From an uncultured Lachnospiraceae bacterium (GTDB taxonomy: Bacteria > Bacillota > Clostridia > Lachnospirales > Lachnospiraceae), in NCBI GenBank assembly GCA_900315735.1, contig ONAD01000004.1:1-64000 (forward strand): a DNA stretch of 64,000 bases. The letters run 5' to 3'. A program made the position numbers and the translations under genes. The notes beneath the pieces were generated by a model. The model was not told where the DNA came from and searched no databases. It worked only from the letters and a program-made list of their open reading frames with translations. Below, piece by piece: positions 43,068-53,591 of the stretch; position 1 is the stretch's first letter; the number at the start of each line of letters is the position of its first letter.

Positions 43068-44957
43068 TTATATATTTAATCCTGCTGCAAACCCTTCAAA
43101 ATTTGCATTCATAATGTTCGATGGACTGATACAGTCCCCAATTGCTATGGTATCTTTACAGATTCCGTAAAATGCTTCTACAAGTTTTTTCTGTGCTGCA
43201 AGTCCAGTAGAAAGAATCAGGTTGTCATAGGAAATACTCTTCTCTTCTCCCTTTTCATCTTTATAAACAACAACATCTTCTTCGATTCTGCTGCAGCCGC
43301 ATTTTAACAGACTGTGAAGATTCTCATACTGTAAAAACTTCTGACGTAATGCTTCCCGGTATAAGGAATTGGCATTTGCTGCCAGTGTATCGGTCAGTTC
43401 CAGAATGGAAACGTTCTTTCCCTGTTCGGCAAGCTCCAATCCTATCTCGCATCCAATGCTTCCTCCACCGAGGATTACAATTTCCTGTCCTAACTGTTCC
43501 GGATATGCAATTGCTTTTGTTGCAAGCTGTACCTTGGAACCGTCAATTCCCGGAATCGGAAGAATCCTCTCTACGGCACCAAGGGCAACTATCAATGAAT
43601 CCGGCTGAAGCTCTTTTATGAACTCCGGTGTTGCTTCTGTGTTCAGACGAACCTCTATCTTTCTTTTTGCCATCTGCGTCCGGTAATAATTTAAAAGCCG
43701 CTTAACTTCTTCCTTGTGTGCTTCTTTTTCAATGAAGCGAAGCATGCCGCCCAGTTCACTTTCTTTTTCCAGTAATGTCACCTGATGTCCCCGGTCATAT
43801 GCTGTCATGGCAGCTTTCATGCCTGCCGGACCTCCGCCAACGATTACCACATGCTTTTTCTCTTTTGCTTCCGGCAAATCCAGTCCCGATGGAATAAATT
43901 CCTCATTGTGATATCTTGGATTTACCGAGCAGCCTACATTCCAGTGGTCTGTGGAAATGTGATAACAGTTGGAGCATCTGAGACACGGAACAATGTCTTC
44001 CGGATGCCCCTCCAGTGCTTTCTTCGGCCAGTTCGGGTCTGCCAGAAGTGTTCTTCCAAATGCCACCATATCCACGTAGCCCTTTGCAATAATTTCATCT
44101 GCCATTTCCGGCGTCATAACGGCGCTGACCACAGAAACCGGAATCTTAAGCTCCTGCTTTGCAATTTTTGCCCATTTGAGATTCGGCATTTCTTCTTCCA
44201 GATTGGTTGTGATGCAATGCACATTTGCTTCAAACACTTTATCAATTCCAGATGAAATCTGAACGGTATCCACATACTGCTCTGCCTGCTTCAGGAAGTA
44301 CATCACATCCTCAAAGCTTATGGAATCTTCAATCCATTCATAGGCACTGACACGCATATCAATCGGATAATCTTTTCCAACTGCTTTCCGGACGGTTTCT
44401 AATATCCGAAGTGGAAAACGGCTGCGGTTTTCGATGCTTCCACCGTAGGAATCTGTCCGGTGATTGTAATGTGGGGAAAGGAACTGTGCCGGAAGCCAGC
44501 CATGTCCGAAGTGAAGAAAAATGGAATCGAAACCAATTTTTCTTGCACTTGCTGCGGTCTCGGCATACCACTGCAGTGTTTCTTCCATCAACGCTTCATC
44601 CATTTCCTTTACTTCCACTCCATCCGGGCGGATAAATCCAGACGGTCCTTTCGCATAATCCACCGTTCTTGCATCCTGTCCGGCATGAAAGATTTCGATA
44701 GAAGCTTTCGCTCCGCCTTTGTGAATCTTAAGCACTTTCTTTCTGGTTGCTTCTCTTTCATACTTGGCAAATGGATACGGTTCTTCCGGACTTGCAAAAC
44801 TGGAACGTCCCGGTTCTACTATTGCATGTCCCGCAATTACAAGTGCTGCACCGCCCAATGCTTTTTCTTCAAAATCATCACCTGTCGGTGTTGCCACAAT
44901 TCTATTTTTTAATATCATTCCATTAATAGAAATTGGCTGAAATAAATGATTATACAC
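43068..44957 (-). CDS. Old Yellow Enzyme-family FMN/4Fe-4S/FAD reductase
   Basis: 629 residues, the long class of 2,4-dienoyl-CoA reductase / bile-acid / trimethylamine dehydrogenase-like enzymes. The N-terminal TIM barrel (about 1-325; SINGMILKNRIVATPTG, FHFGHG-like LHFGHGWLPAQFLSPHYNHR) binds FMN; the Cys motif CLRCSNC, then VGCSVNP, binds a 4Fe-4S cluster; the C-terminal FAD/NAD(P) domain has HVVIVGGGPAGMKAAMTAYD and EIVILGGGSIGCEIGLELA. It should reduce an activated C=C bond. It lies first in a cluster with a PTS permease, 40 bases upstream of the EIIBC start, which is an unusual pairing. Confidence 0.9.
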   Translation of the reverse strand: MYNHLFQPISINGMILKNRIVATPTGDDFEEKALGGAALVIAGHAIVEPGRSSFASPEEPYPFAKYEREATRKKVLKIHKGGAKASIEIFHAGQDARTVDYAKGPSGFIRPDGVEVKEMDEALMEETLQWYAETAASARKIGFDSIFLHFGHGWLPAQFLSPHYNHRTDSYGGSIENRSRFPLRILETVRKAVGKDYPIDMRVSAYEWIEDSISFEDVMYFLKQAEQYVDTVQISSGIDKVFEANVHCITTNLEEEMPNLKWAKIAKQELKIPVSVVSAVMTPEMADEIIAKGYVDMVAFGRTLLADPNWPKKALEGHPEDIVPCLRCSNCYHISTDHWNVGCSVNPRYHNEEFIPSGLDLPEAKEKKHVVIVGGGPAGMKAAMTAYDRGHQVTLLEKESELGGMLRFIEKEAHKEEVKRLLNYYRTQMAKRKIEVRLNTEATPEFIKELQPDSLIVALGAVERILPIPGIDGSKVQLATKAIAYPEQLGQEIVILGGGSIGCEIGLELAEQGKNVSILELTDTLAANANSLYREALRQKFLQYENLHSLLKCGCSRIEEDVVVYKDEKGEEKSISYDNLILSTGLAAQKKLVEAFYGICKDTIAIGDCISPSNIMNANFEGFAAGLNI

Positions 44958-45144
44958 GTTCTTCTCCTTTCTGCTGTATTTTATTTACTTTCATCTTAAG
45001 GCACTTAAATCGCAGAAACAAGCCATCGAAAACAACTGGAAAATATTTTTCACAATCTGTATTTCTTCATGATTTATTTATGAAATTTATTATCTTTTTA
45101 TAATTTGGGGCTTCACTTTTTGCTTTTTACGAATGCATGGCATC

Positions 45145-45178
45145 AAAAAAGCACGTTAACCAACCTGGCTAACGTGCT
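45145..45178 (-). terminator. Terminator of glgB
   Basis: GCACGTTA and TAACGTGC form an 8-bp stem around an 11-base loop, followed on the minus strand by TTTTTT. Strong intrinsic terminator. Confidence 0.9.
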
Positions 45179-45202
45179 GCTTTGTCTTGTAATTTTTTTC
45201 CC

Positions 45203-47110
45203 TTACATTACCCGGAACACTGCGACACCAAACGGTGGCAATGGATAGGAAATGGAGTACTCTTTGCCATCGCATTCCGACTTCACTGCCTTGTAGCTTG
45301 CCGGTCTGCTCTTATCTGCTTCTGTACCGCCGAAACGGGCTTCGTTGCTGTTTAACAGCAGATGGTAAGTGCCTTTCTTTGGTACGCCCACACGGTAATC
45401 GTCTCTGGCTACTGGTGTCATGTTGCAGACAAAGAGAAGAGAGTTCTTGCCATTCTTGCTCTTACGGACGAAGCTGTAGATGCTTCGGTCTGCATCATCT
45501 GCATTAATCCATTCAAATCCGTTCCAGTCACTGTCCTGCTCATACATTGCCGGATATTTCCGGTAAATGTGAAGCAGTTCACGGAAGTATTCATTTAACT
45601 GTCTGTGACGTGGTTCTTCCATAAGATACCAGTCTAATTCACGCTCTTCACTCCACTCACGAAGCTGTCCGAAATCCTGTCCCATAAACAGAAGCTTCTT
45701 GCCCGGATGTCCAATCATAAAGGAGTAGGCGCTCTTTAAATTGCGGAACTTGTCTTCCTCATCACCCGGCATCTTCTCCCACATGGATTTCTTCAGATGC
45801 ACAACCTCATCATGAGACAGCACCAGAATGTATTTTTCAGAGCTGTTATAACTCATGGCGAAAGTCATCTTGTGATGATTATTTTTACGGAAATACGGGT
45901 CTAAGGACATATAATCTAAGAAATCATGCATCCATCCCATATTCCATTTGTATGTGAAATTCAATCCACCCTTGTCTGCCGGTCCGGTTACCATCGGCCA
46001 TGCGGTAGATTCCTCCGCAATCATAACAGTACCGTGATTTCTTCCGGTAATTAAGGTATTGATATGGCGGAAGAATTCAATAGCTTCCAAGTTCTTGTTC
46101 TCACCATACTTATTGGCAATCCACTGCCCGTCCTTCTTGCCATAGTCAAGATATAACATGGATGCAACCGCATCTACACGAAGTCCGTCAATGTGATAAT
46201 GTTCAATCCACATTAAAGCACTTCCGATTAAGAAGTTCTTTACTTCTGATTTGCCATAATCGAAAATCTTGGTTCCCCACTCCGGATGTTCACCCATCCG
46301 TGGGTCTGCATATTCATATAGCGGGCAGCCGTCAAAATCAGCCAGTCCGTGAGCATCCTTCGGGAAATGTGCCGGTACCCAGTCTAAGATAACGCCGATG
46401 CCGTGCTTATGCAGGTAGTTTACCAGATAAGCAAAATCCTCCGGCGTTCCATACCGTGAAGTCGGTGCATAGTAGCCGGTTACCTGATAGCCCCAGGAGC
46501 CATCGTATGGGTATTCCGAAATTCCCATTAATTCTACATGGGAATATCCCATTCCCTTAACATATTTTGTCAGTGCTTCTGCCATTTCACGATAGGAATA
46601 ATATCCATCATCTTCTCTTCCCGGATGGCGCATCCAGGAACCCGGATGTACCTCGTAAATTGCCATCGGCTCTGCATAGACATCTTCTGTCTGTTTCCGT
46701 TTGTCCATCCACTTATCGTCAGTCCATTTGAAATGCTCAATGTCTGCAATACGGGATGCTGTTCCCGGACGTACCTCTGCATAGTTGGCATATGGATCTG
46801 CTTTATACAATTTCCGTCCATCTGGTGTGATAATCAGATATTTGTATAAATCTCCCAGCTCTGCCTTTGGAATAAATGCTTCGAAAATTCCAATTCCTGA
46901 CGGCTCTAACCGCTGCATCGGATTTGCTGTTTCATTCCAGTCATTAAAGGTTCCAATGACATAGACCTCTGCAGCATGTGGTGCCCAGACATCGAAAAGA
47001 ATCCCCTTTTTCTTCCTTATCTCTGCCGGATGCGCTCCTAATTTCTTGTAAATATCATAGTGTGTTGCCTGGCCAAATAAATACATGTCCAGTTCTGTGA
47101 AGTTCCCCAT
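45203..47110 (-). CDS. glgB: 1,4-alpha-glucan branching enzyme
   Basis: Makes alpha-1,6 branches in glycogen. 635 residues. CBM48 N-terminal module (about 25-130; FDVWAPHAAEVYVIGTFNDW), a GH13 barrel (about 150-525) with the nucleophile Asp in GLRVDAVASMLYLDY, the acid/base Glu in VMIAEESTAWPMV and VLSHDEVVHLKKS, and a C-terminal all-beta domain. No other glycogen genes are in the window. It follows the AAA+ gene by 27 bases on the same strand. Confidence 0.96.
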   Translation of the reverse strand: MGNFTELDMYLFGQATHYDIYKKLGAHPAEIRKKKGILFDVWAPHAAEVYVIGTFNDWNETANPMQRLEPSGIGIFEAFIPKAELGDLYKYLIITPDGRKLYKADPYANYAEVRPGTASRIADIEHFKWTDDKWMDKRKQTEDVYAEPMAIYEVHPGSWMRHPGREDDGYYSYREMAEALTKYVKGMGYSHVELMGISEYPYDGSWGYQVTGYYAPTSRYGTPEDFAYLVNYLHKHGIGVILDWVPAHFPKDAHGLADFDGCPLYEYADPRMGEHPEWGTKIFDYGKSEVKNFLIGSALMWIEHYHIDGLRVDAVASMLYLDYGKKDGQWIANKYGENKNLEAIEFFRHINTLITGRNHGTVMIAEESTAWPMVTGPADKGGLNFTYKWNMGWMHDFLDYMSLDPYFRKNNHHKMTFAMSYNSSEKYILVLSHDEVVHLKKSMWEKMPGDEEDKFRNLKSAYSFMIGHPGKKLLFMGQDFGQLREWSEERELDWYLMEEPRHRQLNEYFRELLHIYRKYPAMYEQDSDWNGFEWINADDADRSIYSFVRKSKNGKNSLLFVCNMTPVARDDYRVGVPKKGTYHLLLNSNEARFGGTEADKSRPASYKAVKSECDGKEYSISYPLPPFGVAVFRVM

Positions 47111-47137
47111 TTATACTACACCTCGTTTCTTTCTTTC

Positions 47138-49564
47138 CTATTCTTCGAAATCCTTTTCATGGAGAATGACGTAATCATCATCCTTGTATTTCTTTGAAAA
47201 AAATACTTTCTTAATGCTGAATTTCTCGGAATTGGCAATTGCTTCGTCCACGATTTCTTTCACCTCGGTCAGCGTGGTCGCTCTGTCTAAGCGTTGAATG
47301 TTACTAATTCTGTTGTATAGAGCAAGAACCGCCATCTCATCTATTTCATAGGTCAGTTCGTGGGCATACGATTTTGCAAAGGATACCAGCTCGTCACTGG
47401 TAAATATCGGAAGCGTAATCTTCTCGGTAAATCGTCTGGCAAAGGACTCATCTCTTCCCATTGCTTTGGTGATTCCCTCTCTGGTATCTTCTGCGATTAC
47501 AAGAATTCCGGTATCATCTGCTTCTAATGCCAGTGATAATTTCACGGCTGTCTCCCGGTTGATTCCTCCGATTTTTTCTATAATAAGACATCCACCGGCA
47601 ACTTTCTTTAAAAGCTCCGGGATATTTTTCTGATTTAATGAAACGGCATCAATCTTTCCGACACGCTTACCCGGCTTTCCGATTTCATTCTGGATTGCCT
47701 TCACCAGTGCGGTGGCAAGTACCGTCTTACCGCTTCCTCTTGCTCCCTGAATCAGAATGTTGCCACCCTTGATTCCCTTTTCCAAATGTTCAATGGTTCC
47801 TTCCATTGCCTGACAAATCTGTGGCTCCATTCCGGATACCGGAACAAAATAAGTAAAGATAGCTTTCTGCTCCTTGGAAAGATGGGTAATCGGTTTTCTC
47901 TCTCCGATGTTATCCTCTTCTAAATCCGGCTCTGCAATCTCTGGAAGTTTCTCCTCCGATTTCGCTTCTTGTATCTCAGCTTCCGGTTCTAACTGTACCT
48001 TCGGTAAGACTTCTTCTTCTGCCTCGGCTGCTGCCACTTCTTCTGCTATATCATCCGGCAGTGCAATCTCTGGAAGTTCTTCCTCCGGAGAAAGTTCTGT
48101 CATTTCTTCTGTGCCAGCCGGTTCTTCTTCATCGGCAACTGCAATATCTTCTCCTTCCGGAATTTCCATCACATCTGCTGCATCTGCAGCCAGCTCTCCG
48201 TTCTGTCCCGGTACACCGGCAGCTAAGAATTCATCTATTTTCGCATTTGCCTGACTGATAGAATCAATCTGCTGCTGCAAAATATCATTCATATTGGCAA
48301 CAAGTTGTCCGGCTTCTTCCTCCGGCAGCTTGCCTAAGTATTCTTTTTCCAATAATTCTTTGGAAGTAAGTCCTGCATCCAACTGTGGAATTACATCTGC
48401 AAGACGCTCCATGATATCTCCGGCTTCTGCTAATGCCTTTGCCTTGGCAGATTCTAACTTCTGCTGCTCCGCTTCCTGCAATGCTTTCTCTGCGGCACGC
48501 TTGGTCTTCTCCCACTCCTCTAAAATATCCTGTATGCTCATCTGTCCGGTAATCTGTGCTTCTAATGCACTCTTCTCCGGAACTACCATGCGCATCTGAC
48601 CATCATAATCCTCACCTAACATCTCCTGGAAATTAATTTTCAGGGAGCCATCGATTTCTTCATCGGTTGGGATATCTGCAAAACGCTCTTTCTGTGCTTC
48701 TTCATCCTGTGGAAGCTGCAAATACGGAATCTCTTCTACAATTTTCTTGATGCCCTGCATGGTATCTGCCACTTCTTCTTTCTCTGTGGCATTCATAATC
48801 TGCTGCATGCTGCGGGCCAATTCTTCCTGCAGGTTTACCGTATTAAATTTCTCTGCATTGGTGGTTACCGGTTTAATCTGTACCGGCTCCTTGATAATCT
48901 CACCGGATTCCAAATAATCCTCCGGCCGCACTTCCACGATTCCGTCCTTCCGCTGTTTAAACTGGCGGTACTTGTCCTCCTGTGCCCGGTTTAATGGCTG
49001 ATAAAGCATCTTTAATTCCAGTGCTTTCTCTACATATGGGCCATCGCCAAACCAGAGAATCAGTTCATCACAGGCATTGATGCATTCTTCGCTGCGCCCT
49101 GCCTGATGATATAAATATGCCAGTTCAAATGCCCATTTCTCGGTATATTCCTGTTCCTTTAATTCTTCGAGAATCTGAATTAAGACATCCAGACCTGCAC
49201 CCTTTGCTTTATTCATCTCATAGCGGAGAATATATTTCAAATTATCATGGGGTGCAATCTCTACAAACTCATCATAATATTCCTGTGCTTCATCAAATTC
49301 CTTCGTTTTGATGGCAATCTCTGCCAGCTTATAGATAATCATTCGTCCGATAGGAGAACGGTCATATGCCATCAGGAGAATCTCTTTTGCTTCATCATAA
49401 CGACCAATCTGTGCATAAATATCTCCGGCCTTCATCAGTGCGTTGACATTACGGACCTTTCGCCAGTTGATACTGTCAGCAATTTCAGCAGCTTCTGTAT
49501 ACTGCTTCTTCGCCATCAGATTTTTTATTTCATCTAGTTTTAATTTGTATTCATATTTATCCAA
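47138..49564 (-). CDS. TPR-acidic-AAA+ protein of unknown role
   Basis: 808 residues, cytoplasmic. Residues about 1-190 are tetratricopeptide repeats (QYTEAAEIADSINW, GDIYAQIGRYDEAKEIL, KEFDEAQEYYDEF). Residues about 200-430 are charged with coiled coils (KTKRAAEKALQEAEQQKLES), about 455-550 are very acidic low-complexity (EEPAGTEEMTELSPEEELPE). The C-terminal 240 residues are an AAA+ module: Walker A ILIQGARGSGKTVLATAL, Walker B-like GGCLIIEKIGG, sensor-like GILVIAEDTR and an arginine-rich DESFARRFTEK. Such fusions are known in Lachnospiraceae but without a function. TTG start at 49564 after GAGGTG; strong promoter upstream; glgB is 27 bases downstream. Confidence 0.8.
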   Translation of the reverse strand: MDKYEYKLKLDEIKNLMAKKQYTEAAEIADSINWRKVRNVNALMKAGDIYAQIGRYDEAKEILLMAYDRSPIGRMIIYKLAEIAIKTKEFDEAQEYYDEFVEIAPHDNLKYILRYEMNKAKGAGLDVLIQILEELKEQEYTEKWAFELAYLYHQAGRSEECINACDELILWFGDGPYVEKALELKMLYQPLNRAQEDKYRQFKQRKDGIVEVRPEDYLESGEIIKEPVQIKPVTTNAEKFNTVNLQEELARSMQQIMNATEKEEVADTMQGIKKIVEEIPYLQLPQDEEAQKERFADIPTDEEIDGSLKINFQEMLGEDYDGQMRMVVPEKSALEAQITGQMSIQDILEEWEKTKRAAEKALQEAEQQKLESAKAKALAEAGDIMERLADVIPQLDAGLTSKELLEKEYLGKLPEEEAGQLVANMNDILQQQIDSISQANAKIDEFLAAGVPGQNGELAADAADVMEIPEGEDIAVADEEEPAGTEEMTELSPEEELPEIALPDDIAEEVAAAEAEEEVLPKVQLEPEAEIQEAKSEEKLPEIAEPDLEEDNIGERKPITHLSKEQKAIFTYFVPVSGMEPQICQAMEGTIEHLEKGIKGGNILIQGARGSGKTVLATALVKAIQNEIGKPGKRVGKIDAVSLNQKNIPELLKKVAGGCLIIEKIGGINRETAVKLSLALEADDTGILVIAEDTREGITKAMGRDESFARRFTEKITLPIFTSDELVSFAKSYAHELTYEIDEMAVLALYNRISNIQRLDRATTLTEVKEIVDEAIANSEKFSIKKVFFSKKYKDDDYVILHEKDFEE

Positions 49565-49649
49565 AATATGTCACCTCAATATCTATTTCAAGTAAATCCA
49601 AATATTCGTCATTTTTCGTCAGGGTACATTGACCCCAATTATTGTTTTA

Positions 49650-49678
49650 AGTGTACCATAAGGGGTGCCTTCTGTCAA
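49650..49678 (-). promoter_or_regulatory. Sigma-A promoter of the AAA+/glgB unit
   Basis: TTGACA (49678-49673), 17-base spacer, TACACT (49655-49650) on the minus strand: a near-ideal promoter. The start codon lies about 80 bases further. Confidence 0.8.
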
Positions 49679-49701
49679 AAATAATCGAATTCTTTACAAG
49701 C

Positions 49702-49752
49702 AAAAAATCCGAAGAATCATAACATTTTATCTGCTATCATTCTCCGGATTTT
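49702..49752 (-). terminator. Terminator of the AI-2E-type permease gene
   Basis: Long stem between AAATCCGAAGAAT and ATTCTCCGGATTT with one or two mismatches; on the minus strand it is followed by TTTTTTG. It stops transcription from the permease before the AAA+ promoter. Confidence 0.75.
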
Positions 49753-49768
49753 ATTTCTTTACCAGAAT

Positions 49769-51103
49769 TTACTTTTTCTCTTTTTTCTTTAAGGATGGAA
49801 TATGAAGTTCCTTCTTCTCAGAGGCTTCCTCTACCGGCTCCTCCAGACGTACGATTTCATTGGTCTTTTCGTCGACTTTTTCCAGGCGGATATATTCGTC
49901 CGTATCCTCCGGCAGCTTTCGCTTCCGCAGACAGTAATCCACGGTCTTATCGATAATATAATAGATGACCGCAAAGGTCGGAACACCCAGAATCATTCCA
50001 CCGATTCCAAAGAGTCCGCCGCCTACCATGATGGCGAATACCACCCAGAAGGAATTCAGTCCGGTGGAATCTCCTAAAATCTTCGGTCCGATAATATTTC
50101 CATCTACCTGCTGTAAAATAAAAATAAATATCAGGAAATAGATTCCTTTAATCGGGTCTGCCAGTGCAATGATGATAACACTCGGTATTGCTCCGATAAA
50201 CGGGCCGAAGAACGGAATAATATTCGTCAGTCCCACGAACACGGAAACCAGCAGGGTATATGGCATCTTCATAATCAGAAGACAGATATAACACAATACA
50301 CCGATAATGGCGGAATCCAATAATTTACCGGAAATAAATCCGCCGAATATTTCATTGCTCTTCCGGAAGGTTTCAATGATTACATTGCCCCGCACCGGTT
50401 TGAAAATGGCATATACAATCTTTTTGGACTGGCCGATAAATTTCTCCTTGGTCATCAGCACATAAACGGATACGATAAGTCCGATGACTGCATTCATCAG
50501 CACCTTCAGCATATTAATCACGCCGCTGGTGATGGATGTAATGTAGGTCTGGATGTTTGGCAGGAAGGAATCCTTTACCCAGTTTTCAAGGTACGTTACC
50601 ATATCCATCATGTTAGTTTCTAAGGACTGTATGATTTCATTGTCCGAATTGGTAAGTCCGTTAAACCAACTGATAAAGGAATTCACCTGCTTTGGCAGGG
50701 AATTGACCATGCCTGCGATACTGCTGATTAACTGCGGAATCATCATGGCAAATAACAGGATTACAATTAATACAAAGACAACTACGGCTCCGCCGGTTGC
50801 GATACTTCTTGCAATCTTTTTCCGCTTCTTCTCCTTCTGCACTCTTGGTTCCAAGAAATGCAGCAAATGTCTTTCGAAGAATTTCATAATCGGATTAATG
50901 AGGTATGCAATGACAAGTCCGAAGGTAATCGGCTGCAATACTTTCATTAAGGTGTCCCAGCCCTTTGAGACACCATTATATCGGTATATCATGAAGAAAA
51001 ACATTGTGCAGCAGCAAAACAGTACAAATACCAGCACTGCAAGACTGATGTACCAGCGCATCCCATGTTCTGTTTTCTCGCTCTTTTTCTTATCTTCTTC
51101 CAT
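49769..51103 (-). CDS. AI-2E family permease (PerM/UPF0118)
   Basis: 444 residues, eight membrane helices. Cytoplasmic N-terminal charged start, TMs at about 20-45 and 55-75, a long re-entrant region (about 130-200, LPKQVNSFISWFNGLTNS), and the family core IGAIPSVIIIALADPIKGIY, QQVDGNIIGPKILGDSTGLN and VGGGLFGIGGMILGVPTFAV. Basic/acidic C-terminal tail. The family name comes from TqsA; transported substrates vary and are mostly unknown, so a quorum role should not be assumed. It lies 26 bases after the aconitase gene. Confidence 0.92.
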   Translation of the reverse strand: MEEDKKKSEKTEHGMRWYISLAVLVFVLFCCCTMFFFMIYRYNGVSKGWDTLMKVLQPITFGLVIAYLINPIMKFFERHLLHFLEPRVQKEKKRKKIARSIATGGAVVVFVLIVILLFAMMIPQLISSIAGMVNSLPKQVNSFISWFNGLTNSDNEIIQSLETNMMDMVTYLENWVKDSFLPNIQTYITSITSGVINMLKVLMNAVIGLIVSVYVLMTKEKFIGQSKKIVYAIFKPVRGNVIIETFRKSNEIFGGFISGKLLDSAIIGVLCYICLLIMKMPYTLLVSVFVGLTNIIPFFGPFIGAIPSVIIIALADPIKGIYFLIFIFILQQVDGNIIGPKILGDSTGLNSFWVVFAIMVGGGLFGIGGMILGVPTFAVIYYIIDKTVDYCLRKRKLPEDTDEYIRLEKVDEKTNEIVRLEEPVEEASEKKELHIPSLKKKEKK

Positions 51104-51129
51104 TCCGTTCTCCTTAATTTTTCCGGATA

Positions 51130-53415
51130 TTATTTCCGGTTGTAGTTAATGAGGCATCCTTTACGGATAATCTCTCTCTCCTCGTCAGTAAGGTCACCTA
51201 AGGTTAATGAGAACTCTGCTAACTGTCCGTCTTTTACGGCATATGCTTTTACTTCCGGAGCCTTTTCTTCTACTGCTTTGCGGATTTCCGGTACAAAGAG
51301 ATAGTCTCCGTTGGCAAATGGAAGTTCTCCTTCTTTGATGATAAATGGAAGCATACCCCAGTTAATCAGATTAGAACGATAACGCTTGGTTGCATATTCG
51401 TTGGCAATGTTTGCCCAGCCGCCTAATACTTTCTGGCAGGATGCTGCCTGCTCACGGGCAGAACCGTCACCCGGTTTAACTGCAAAAATGGTACTTCCGA
51501 TTCCGGTATTTTCTTCATTGATATCCGGGAACTGTGTACGGATTGCATCTACAGCTGCCTTTAATTCCGGCAATACTGCGTATGGCTCTTCGCCTGCTTC
51601 TCTTGCTGCTTCTGCCTTCTGTACTTCTTTCGCACGTCCAACGTATGCAGGGTCTTTTCTGGAAAGTGTGAACTCTGCCAGTCCCAGCGGGTTAGAACGG
51701 TAAGAAGATGTCTCTCCGGAAGGAATCAGCTCATCGGTTGTAGTTACCGGATCATGAATCTCGGACACTACCTTTAAGATGAGGTTATCGGTTAATGCTA
51801 CCATCTTCGGCCAGTCTTTGATGTTTGGTCCCATCTGGATTTCTACAGATGGATCTGCTACACCATGGCTGTCAAAGACGCGGTTCTCATATATGGTCTT
51901 ATCAAAGAAATATTTTGGCTTACTGAAGTTCACATCCACATCAGTTGCTGCGGTTAAATATCCCTTGTTTGCTGCAGTTGCTGCAATAGAACGGGCATCC
52001 ATCAATGCTACGGATGCAATCTGGCCGTTCTGTACCTTAGAGCCTTCACGGTTCGGGAAGTTTCTGGTAGAGTGACGGATGGAGAATGCATTGTTAGCAG
52101 GTGTATCTCCTGCTCCGAAACATGGTCCGCAGAATGCAGTCTTAACGATTGCTCCTGTCTCCATTAATTTTGCTACAGCTCCGTTTTTCACCAGTTCCAT
52201 GTAAATCGGTGTACTTGCCGGATATACGCTTAAAGTAAATTCATCCGGTCCGATGCTGCTTCCCGCTAAAATGTCTGCTGCGTCACAGATATTTTCAAAT
52301 CCACCTCCGGCACAGCCTGCGATGATTCCCTGATCTACATATAGTTTTCCATTGCGGACTTTATCCTTAAGATTTAAGTCTACTGCTCCATTGAAGCTTA
52401 CCTGTGCTTTCTTCTCGCAATCATCCAAGATGTCCATAAGGTTTGCATTCAGTTCTTCAATGGTATAGGTATTGCTTGGGTGGAATGGCATTGCAATCAT
52501 TGGACGAATGGTGCTTAAGTCAATTTCAATCATGCCATCATAGTAAGCAACCTGTCCCGGATTTAATTCTTTGTATTCTTCTACTCTTCCGTGAATATCA
52601 TAGAACTCTTTCACTTTCTCATCGGTTGCCCAGATAGAGGAAAGGCAGGTAGTCTCTGTGGTCATTACGTCTACGCCGATACGGTAATCTACGCTTAAGT
52701 TTGCAACACCAGGTCCTACGAATTCCATTACTTTATTCTTTACATAGCCATTGGCAAATACTTCACCGATGATTGCCAGTGCGATATCCTGCGGTCCAAC
52801 GCCTTTTACCGGTTCTCCGGTTAAATATACGGCTACAACGCCCGGCATATTGATATCATAAGTCTGCTCTAAAAGCTGTTTTACAAGCTCCGGTCCACCT
52901 TCGCCCATTGCCATGGTTCCCAGTGCTCCGTAACGGGTATGGGAATCAGAACCAAGAATCATTTTTCCGCCGCCTGCAAGCATTTCACGGGCAAACTGGT
53001 GAATAACTGCCTGATGAGGTGGTACATAGATTCCGCCGTATTTCTTTGCACAGGTCAGTCCAAACATGTGGTCATCTTCGTTGATGGTTCCACCGACTGC
53101 ACAAAGGCTGTTATGACAGTTGGTCAGTACATAAGGAATTGGAAACTTTTCCAGTCCGGATGCTCTGGCTGTCTGGATAATTCCAACATATGTAATGTCA
53201 TGGGAAGTCAGCTTATCAAATTTGATTTTCAGCTTCTCCATGCTGCCAGATGTGTTGTGGTCCTTTAAAATACCGTATGCAATAGTATTTTTTGCTGCTT
53301 CTTCTTTGCTTACCGCAGTGCCTGTCATGGATGCAATAGCTGCGGATGCTTCGCTATTGTCTTCTACTACGGTACATCCGTTTACGAGATATGCCCCTGT
53401 CTCATGTAACTTCAT
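51130..53415 (-). CDS. Aconitase-family hydratase
   Basis: 761 residues, single-chain aconitase/IPMI superfamily (YbhJ-like "hydratase" group by overall look). The Fe-S ligands are in [19 protein letters not shown] and [32 protein letters not shown] matches the substrate loop. The swivel domain occupies the last 150 residues ([20 protein letters not shown] with RYRSN, a substrate-binding Arg). It could isomerise citrate or act on another 2-hydroxy acid. No citrate synthase or isocitrate dehydrogenase is close, so the true substrate is open. TGGAGGA-like site (CAGGAGG) before the ATG. Confidence 0.88.
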   Translation of the reverse strand: MKLHETGAYLVNGCTVVEDNSEASAAIASMTGTAVSKEEAAKNTIAYGILKDHNTSGSMEKLKIKFDKLTSHDITYVGIIQTARASGLEKFPIPYVLTNCHNSLCAVGGTINEDDHMFGLTCAKKYGGIYVPPHQAVIHQFAREMLAGGGKMILGSDSHTRYGALGTMAMGEGGPELVKQLLEQTYDINMPGVVAVYLTGEPVKGVGPQDIALAIIGEVFANGYVKNKVMEFVGPGVANLSVDYRIGVDVMTTETTCLSSIWATDEKVKEFYDIHGRVEEYKELNPGQVAYYDGMIEIDLSTIRPMIAMPFHPSNTYTIEELNANLMDILDDCEKKAQVSFNGAVDLNLKDKVRNGKLYVDQGIIAGCAGGGFENICDAADILAGSSIGPDEFTLSVYPASTPIYMELVKNGAVAKLMETGAIVKTAFCGPCFGAGDTPANNAFSIRHSTRNFPNREGSKVQNGQIASVALMDARSIAATAANKGYLTAATDVDVNFSKPKYFFDKTIYENRVFDSHGVADPSVEIQMGPNIKDWPKMVALTDNLILKVVSEIHDPVTTTDELIPSGETSSYRSNPLGLAEFTLSRKDPAYVGRAKEVQKAEAAREAGEEPYAVLPELKAAVDAIRTQFPDINEENTGIGSTIFAVKPGDGSAREQAASCQKVLGGWANIANEYATKRYRSNLINWGMLPFIIKEGELPFANGDYLFVPEIRKAVEEKAPEVKAYAVKDGQLAEFSLTLGDLTDEEREIIRKGCLINYNRK

Positions 53416-53455
53416 GAATATTTCCTCCTGTTTTCTGAACTGATTACTATTTTAT

Positions 53456-53504
53456 ACCTCTTCCTATATAGGAAGAAATCGGCGGGGAAAAAGCCACCGC
53501 CGAT
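53456..53504. terminator. Two hairpins between kinase and aconitase genes
   Basis: ATCGGCGG pairs with CCGCCGAT (53478-53504), and next to it TTCTTCCTATATAGGAAGAA is a near-perfect palindrome (about 53456-53477). They are likely the end of the two-component operon and/or the leader of the hydratase gene; U-runs are weak on the minus strand. Confidence 0.5.
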
Positions 53505-53591
53505 ACTCTTTTTCTAATTCGTTATTATAAAGAAACGTCTGTTAAAAATCAACCCTTTTCAAGGATTCCCCATGGTTTGCAAGGTTCCTTA

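Noticed and set aside
49769-51103. Autoinducer-2 exporter or quorum-sensing role
   Set aside because: The name is inherited from one family member; no luxS or lsr gene is near and transport substrates in the family vary.
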